DNA of 64,000 nt from DYRB01 sp963709645 (GTDB taxonomy: Bacteria > Pseudomonadota > Gammaproteobacteria > Chromatiales > Chromatiaceae): assembly GCA_963709645.1 (NCBI GenBank), contig CAVPXP010000021.1, forward strand, positions 124,001 through 188,000, in the 5' to 3' direction. Positions 59,175 to 64,000 of the stretch are shown here, in pieces (the first letter of the stretch is position 1; every line of letters starts with the position of its first letter). The notes under the pieces are model-generated. The model saw nothing but the letters and a program-made list of their open reading frames with translations. It did not search any database and was not told the DNA's origin. The position numbers and the translations under genes are program-made.

Positions 59175-60017
59175 TTATTTCAATTCGTAGACCTTTTTTC
59201 TGAAAAAATCGCGTTTCTCCTCGACGGTCTCGTATTTATTGTATTCCTCAGGATAAATGATGTCTCCAGTTTCCATTCGAATAGTTTTCCCTGTTTTATT
59301 GTGCCATTCTTTCATTAAGCGCCAAGTTCGCAACATTGGATGAAATCGGCCTAAACGATGAAATCTTCGAGAGTTGGTTCCTTTGAAAAATAGGGGGATA
59401 ACTGGAACTTGTGCCAACTCTATCAATCGGAATACAGATCTCATCCACTGACGGTCTGTTATTTCTTTTGGTCTTACAATTCGTCTTTTTCCTTTGATTC
59501 TTTGATAGGTTGCTACTTCACCAGCGGGAAATAAACTAACGGGTATTCCCTTATCAATTAAATCCAACACTGCATTTGTTCCCCCCATTGCATTGTGTTT
59601 AATCTTATCAAAAGGGTTCACGGGTACGAAGAACGACTTTACCGCTTTTATTCCCGATAATAAGTAATTAGCAGTAACCTTTAACCCAGGATGTTTTTTT
59701 CCGATCTCTGAAACCAAGATTACCCCATCAAGTAATCCGTAAGCGTGATTGGAGATTGTGAAGAAAGGACCGTCTGGAAGTTGGTCGTAGAACTTCTGAT
59801 CAATATCTAATTTAATATTCTTGTTTTTAAGAGCATTATGGAAAAGTTCTACTTTGTTTGAAACCGGTAATAATGTCTTAAAAAAACGGTTCAATCTTCG
59901 TATTCCCATGCCGCGTATTACAATACGCGTGATCCATTTTTTTACTCCAAAGGCTTCAGTAATGGTTTCTAGTGGTATGAAGTCGTCAGTTTTCCAAGAT
60001 TCTTCAGAATTTTCCAT
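59175..60017 (-). CDS. Hemolysin-type lysophospholipid acyltransferase C
   Basis: Third copy, 280 residues, intact, and first in transcription order. ATG 60017 opens MENSEESWKTDDFIPLETITEAFGV. Motif 1 is ISNHAYGLLDGVIL, motif 3 SLFPAGEVATYQR and motif 4 VPVIPLFFKGTNSRR. A short insert after motif 3 (RIKGKRRIVRPKEI) distinguishes it from A and B. A 21-base-plus gap to copy B suggests one transcript for all three. The divergent metallophosphoesterase starts 126 bases away on the plus strand, so both promoters lie in 60018-60143. Confidence 0.85.
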   Translation of the reverse strand: MENSEESWKTDDFIPLETITEAFGVKKWITRIVIRGMGIRRLNRFFKTLLPVSNKVELFHNALKNKNIKLDIDQKFYDQLPDGPFFTISNHAYGLLDGVILVSEIGKKHPGLKVTANYLLSGIKAVKSFFVPVNPFDKIKHNAMGGTNAVLDLIDKGIPVSLFPAGEVATYQRIKGKRRIVRPKEITDRQWMRSVFRLIELAQVPVIPLFFKGTNSRRFHRLGRFHPMLRTWRLMKEWHNKTGKTIRMETGDIIYPEEYNKYETVEEKRDFFRKKVYELK

Positions 60018-60143
60018 GGTTATTTCAATAATCAGTGTTCAAACTTTATTAGTCTTGCTTTTTCTCTATAAGATTCAGCATTCATTTTAGGAAATCATAT
60101 AACAACGTGGGAATTAATCTCAATAAGGTAGGAAGAAATAAAC

Positions 60144-61505
60144 ATGCAAAAAAAATACAAACAAATTTCATTGGGGGTAGGATTTCTATTGCCAGTGAGT
60201 TTAGCGACCATTGGGAGTATTTTTTTAGTCATTTTCTATGAGCCTATCTTTGGATATAGCGTCAAATCTGGTGTGCTCGTTTCTTTACTAATAGGAATTG
60301 TTTCTGGAGTCCTAATCTTTACTGGGGTGAAATTATTTCAACACATATCATCACCTAAAAAAAGCACTAAATTTTTGACCGGATTTCATTATGGTCTATC
60401 GGGATTTGCGCTAATTCTCTTGATTTTTCTATCTTGGATAGTCCTCCCGTATATTGCATTCAAAGAATATAATACTGGGCCTATGTTAATGTGGGGATCT
60501 AATCAAGATCCACGATCAGAAATTACTCTCATATGGAGGACTAAAGGTGAAACTACAACAACTATCCATTATGGAATAGATCCTTCTAATCTGGATACTG
60601 AAGTCACAACTTCAACGGCAGTGAAATGGCATAAAGTCCCCCTTTCTGGATTAACCGCTAATACAAAATATTACTATCAGATTGAAGGAGTGGAAAAATC
60701 TCAGATCTTTAGTTTCACTACTGCTCCGGATATGGAAATTCCCTTCACCTTTCTCTGTTTTAGCGATCCACGGCAGAATAGTGGACAGATAGGTATGCTT
60801 TTGGAGAAAAGTGTACCGAAATATATGGTAAAAGATATGGAACAACAAGGGATTACTCCGGCGTTTACAATTTGCACCGGAGATACGATATCAAACGCGT
60901 TAGATGAACCTTTGTGGGAATCTTGGTTCAATGATGTAACATCAAGAACAGGGCTCGCCAGTAACGCTCCACTGCAAATTGCTATTGGAAATCATGAACG
61001 TCACGAAGATTGCAATGGGGACACATTTGCTGACCGGTATCCATTTGAATACAAACCCCACTTCTATTATTCATTTAATTATAGTTCCACGCATTTTCTC
61101 ATGTTAGATCCATGGAATGAGACTTCTTGCTGGTGGGGTGAATTGGATGCAGCACAACTAGCTTGGGCTCAACAAGATTTAGTCAATTCTTCCTCAATGA
61201 AGTATAAAGTGATTTCTTTACATCCTCCTCCGCTTATGGGTGAATATATCTTTGAAGAACTGCAACCATTGATCGATTTATGTAGTACATACGAGGTAGA
61301 TGCGGTATTTTTTGGTCATTGGCATCGATTCGGTCATTGGAATATCAATGGGACGGAATATATTTTAAATGGAGTTGGTGGAAATAATGAACCCGCAGCA
61401 AATCCATCAGGATTTTGTCAAATTGACGTTGAATTGACCAGCATGGAAATTAGTATGCATTGGTTGAATGGGACAAATCAGCCAATCGCAACAATTTTCC
61501 CTTAA
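60144..61505 (+). CDS. Membrane-anchored purple-acid-phosphatase-like metallophosphoesterase 2
   Basis: A 453-residue intact paralogue of 48567-50048. ATG 60144 has AAGGTAGGAAG upstream. Three N-terminal helices (about 5-115) are followed by a fibronectin-like domain (EITLIWRTKGETTTTIHYG, GLTANTKYYYQIEG) and the phosphoesterase domain with LCFSDPRQN, CTGDTISN, IGNHERHED and FFGHWHRFG. In the second site the usual GDxxxD is GDTISN, so one metal ligand differs from the first copy. It ends LNGTNQPIATIFP, and its stop overlaps that of the convergent SH3 gene. The length supports truncation of the first copy's extra tail. Confidence 0.85.
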   Translation: MQKKYKQISLGVGFLLPVSLATIGSIFLVIFYEPIFGYSVKSGVLVSLLIGIVSGVLIFTGVKLFQHISSPKKSTKFLTGFHYGLSGFALILLIFLSWIVLPYIAFKEYNTGPMLMWGSNQDPRSEITLIWRTKGETTTTIHYGIDPSNLDTEVTTSTAVKWHKVPLSGLTANTKYYYQIEGVEKSQIFSFTTAPDMEIPFTFLCFSDPRQNSGQIGMLLEKSVPKYMVKDMEQQGITPAFTICTGDTISNALDEPLWESWFNDVTSRTGLASNAPLQIAIGNHERHEDCNGDTFADRYPFEYKPHFYYSFNYSSTHFLMLDPWNETSCWWGELDAAQLAWAQQDLVNSSSMKYKVISLHPPPLMGEYIFEELQPLIDLCSTYEVDAVFFGHWHRFGHWNINGTEYILNGVGGNNEPAANPSGFCQIDVELTSMEISMHWLNGTNQPIATIFP

Positions 61506-61823
61506 GATGCGAATTCAAGATTTTCTAAAGGAACCCACCCTTTTTCTCCATCTTTATTCTCAACCCAAGCCCACCAAAATATCATTAATTTCAACCTCCA
61601 TTTCTAATAATGTATTATCTCGAAGAACAAAATATTGGGTTTTTTCCTGAAATTTCAAAAACGATTTAGGAATCCATCCATCTATCCCATTGAAATTGGG
61701 GCAATATACCCATCCCTCCCAATTGGTCGGTTTTTCAACACAAATCACTCTATCGCCTTCAGTTAATATTAGGGGTTGGGCAAATTCAGAAATATGTTGC
61801 TTGATAACTCGTGCTTTTTTCAT
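61502..61823 (-). CDS. Small protein with two SH3-like domains (one frameshift)
   Basis: ATG 61823 opens MKKARVIKQHISEFAQPLIL. The first SH3-like domain is LTEGDRVICVEKPTNWEGWVYC, ending DGWIPKSFLKF. A second begins TLLEMEVEINDILV and, after a one-base slip near 61560, continues AWVENKDGEKGWVPLENLEFAS to the stop at 61502-61504. Both have the GW...P...L closing typical of SH3 folds. About 106 residues, no signal peptide, so likely cytoplasmic. Partners are unknown; SH3-like tandem proteins occur in several Asgard-type genomes, an observation I give from memory only. Confidence 0.7.
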
Positions 61824-61859
61824 TTGGAATCTCTCTGATAATAAAAAATAGGAAAAAAA

Positions 61860-64000
61860 TTAGTTAGAGGGTTTGAGAACAAGTTCACTCTCTTTATTTT
61901 CCTCGATTTGATTGTCTGACCACAACATGGGTAAATATTTACCAGTACGCCATTTTTCATACATATCGGAATAATGTGGAGATGCTAAATGTCCAGATTG
62001 CCCTGTTGGGTAGATGAACCATGAGTTTTCAAAATTCTTGCAATCAACTACTTGTCTAAAGGATGCCGCATGAAATTCTAATTTATATGGGTGAGTAGGA
62101 TTTATTGCTGTAGCATTTGGTGTATCAGTATCTCCTCCAATTGGACATCCTTCTTTATTTGGAACATTAAATACCTCATCCATTGGTTTTTGAATTGCCA
62201 TTGCATGTCCAATAGACACTTTATGAACTTCACCCCATGTAGCTGTCTTCCATTTACTCCCAAATTTGTGTCTGAGCCATTTCAGACTTTCTCTAAACGC
62301 CATGTCTAAGATTTCCGTTTTACCACCATTCTGTTTTACCCACCAGGATTCAGGATTTGATAGTAGTTTAGCAAGAATTGGACCGTCTCCACCGTACATA
62401 TCCGAGATATTTGATAAAACGGGGATGTAACCCACACCTAGATATCTTTCTGTCAAATCTTTACCAATCAATGGGTAAAATATTGATTTATTGAGATATA
62501 CCTTCAGAACTTCATAGAACAATCCAGCTGTACTAGATGTATCTTAAATCTCCATCCCACTCTCTTAATTTTGCAAGAATGTAGTTGATGTCTTCGTCAT
62601 CGTTTTTATATTCGGGGAATGTCTTGATTATATCAATTCCCATCAAACATTTTACATCTTGTTGTATTGCAAAATGATCCTCAGGGAACTGCATGACTTC
62701 TTTTTCTTGTATTAAGTCTGTGCATCTTCGTGCCCGATAACCGTTCATTGAGACTCCGCTTAGGAAGTGAGGGTAATCATCAGGTGCAATTTTATTATTC
62801 GCAGTTACAATAAATCCTGGCTTAGGATTATACGCATGTGGCATTTCTTCAAATGGAACTGTTCCAATCCATTCATTTTCCCCTGTCCAACCTGGAGTGG
62901 GTGTGGTTCCTGTATCTTTGGCACGGACTGGAAGTTCACCTGCAACCCGCCACCCATGATTTCCGAATTTGTCAGCGTATGACATATTTAATTGGGGAGC
63001 AGAGAACAGTGCCATTGCCGAAATGAAATCTGTCCATGTATGTCCGGTATTGACCTTATAATATCCCATGAGGGTCCGTGAAGGAACAAGGGACTTGCCA
63101 TTATATGCAAGAGCTCTTTCTTCATTTAGTGACTTGGAGAGAATTGGTCCATGGTTGGTATATTTGATTTTTTCGGTGTGGGACGGTTTGCCTTTGATAT
63201 AAATTATCTCTTCAACGGTTTCTAATTCCCTCCACTCTCCTTTATGTTCGTATTTTCCATCCTTTAACCGTTCGAGAAATATATCTTCGCCGTCTGCGCG
63301 TGCCAGAGTTGTCCCCCAACTAAAACAGTCATTGTGCCCTACTAAAACCATTGGAAGTCCAGCAATCCCAACTCCAGTTACATTCAATGCTCCTTTTACA
63401 ATCAGATGGTTGTAGAACCAAATGGCTGGTACTGAGAGTTCTAAATGCATATCATTGCAATGTACTGCTCCACCAGTGCTACTACGTGAAGGTGTGATAG
63501 TCCATGAGTTACTTGCGCCCCCTTTTCTCATGAAAGGTCCTTTAATTGCTTTTAAAACGCCATTTTCATCAAACTCATTTATATCGATTTCGTTACCCAT
63601 TACTGTTGGATTACCTTCAGGGTAAATTGGATGAATCTCTTTCATGGCTTCTACTCCAACTTTATCTGCTATTTGCATAAGTGGGATCTCCAAATGCCAG
63701 CAACCACTCATATTCCAGATCATATATCTTGCAAGTGCCATAGAATCCATAATTTCCCATTTTCGGGGTTTCTTATACTTTAATAGTTTATGCTCAGGAG
63801 GAATTTTCCAATTCGGATCAGTAATCAACGCATTTATCCCTGCAACGTATGCCTCCATCATTTTTTTCATATTATCATCAATAAGTTCCCAATCTATCTT
63901 TGCAATTCGTTCAAATCCAAAGGTTCGTGATGCAATATCGGTTCCAAGAGCCAATTCTACCAAAAATTTCAGCCATCTGTCCTCTTGCTACTCTTCTGGA
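61860..64000 (-). CDS. Penicillin-acylase-family Ntn hydrolase, 5' end outside window, frameshifted
   Basis: The window holds most of the precursor. At the right edge the alpha-chain reads RRVARGQMAEIFG, then after a slip near 63975 LALGTDIASRTFG, the family's N-terminal pattern. The autoprocessing site lies in GGASNSWTI (near 63514), whose Ser is the expected N-terminal nucleophile of the beta chain. Beta-chain motifs follow: HCNDMHLELSVPAIWFYNHL, GHNDCFSWGTTLARAD, ADKFGNHGWRVAGELPVR and ANNKIAPDDYPHFL. A slip near 62530 joins the last part, ending at 61860. Family members cleave amide bonds of acyl-amino compounds such as homoserine lactones or beta-lactams. The substrate is unknown. Confidence 0.85.

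Noticed and set aside
1..64000. CRISPR arrays, rRNA and tRNA genes
   Set aside because: No regularly spaced direct repeats, rRNA-like blocks or cloverleaf signatures were found by eye; a tRNA scan was not possible.

Overview
The window is two unrelated pieces of DNA joined near position 39,480. Positions 1 to about 39,480 are GC-rich (roughly two thirds G+C by eye) and carry proteobacterial genes, probably from a gammaproteobacterium. From there to 64,000 the DNA is AT-rich (roughly one third G+C). Its genes look archaeal, with an Asgard-like flavour: a geranylgeranyl-reductase-type flavoprotein, a beta-helix protein with C-terminal zinc ribbons, many small membrane proteins and a two-SH3 protein. 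One methyltransferase gene is cut by the join and continues into AT-rich codons, so an assembly chimera is the simplest reading. Both halves carry many single-base indels inside otherwise well-conserved proteins. This suggests uncorrected long-read data, so the frameshifts below are mostly treated as sequence errors and genes are annotated across them.

GC-rich half. Positions 1-6,781 (minus strand) hold a type VI secretion (T6SS) membrane/baseplate block: tagH (FHA), tssJ, tssK, tssL (with an OmpA-like tail) and tssM (runs off the window). Positions 7,290-21,260 (plus strand) hold a threonine-phosphorylation control block: a membrane Ser/Thr kinase fused to an FGE-fold domain, a Sel1 lipoprotein, an autotransporter, then a second kinase whose catalytic half is an exact copy of the first (1,058 bp), a secreted von Willebrand A protein, an ABC transporter pair (TagT/TagS-like) and TagR. 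This resembles the PpkA/TagQRST pathway that controls T6SS firing, with PpkA split and duplicated. Positions 21,601-27,120 are accessory: a TIR-FHA fusion, two glycine-zipper/coiled-coil lipoproteins, a third FGE-fold protein and an SH3-DUF4399 protein, separated by small inverted-repeat elements. Positions 27,373-32,384 (minus strand) form a tight cluster: caspase-like protein, haem-binding HAMP sensor, Ser/Thr kinase, Ser/Thr kinase. Positions 32,625-39,480 hold a VgrG / DUF4123 / PAAR-like / unknown-protein T6SS spike module flanked by two paralogous TPR-methyltransferases. Hcp, the sheath genes, ClpV and a PppA-type phosphatase are not in the window.

AT-rich half. In order: a truncated HGSNAT-like membrane protein, a geranylgeranyl-reductase-family protein, a PlsC acyltransferase, the beta-helix/zinc-ribbon surface protein, a membrane M28 peptidase, a PPM-type methyltransferase, a double-GNAT protein, two paralogous membrane-anchored metallophosphoesterases (48.6 and 60.1 kb), two paralogous small membrane proteins either side of a UvrD-like helicase, a DUF998-like protein, a zinc alcohol dehydrogenase, an MFS sugar-type transporter, three tandem hemolysin-type lysophospholipid acyltransferases, the two-SH3 protein and a penicillin-acylase-family Ntn hydrolase that runs off the end. 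Four acyltransferases beside a GGR-family protein make a lipid-remodelling theme likely for this half.

No rRNA, tRNA, CRISPR array or complete insertion sequence was seen.
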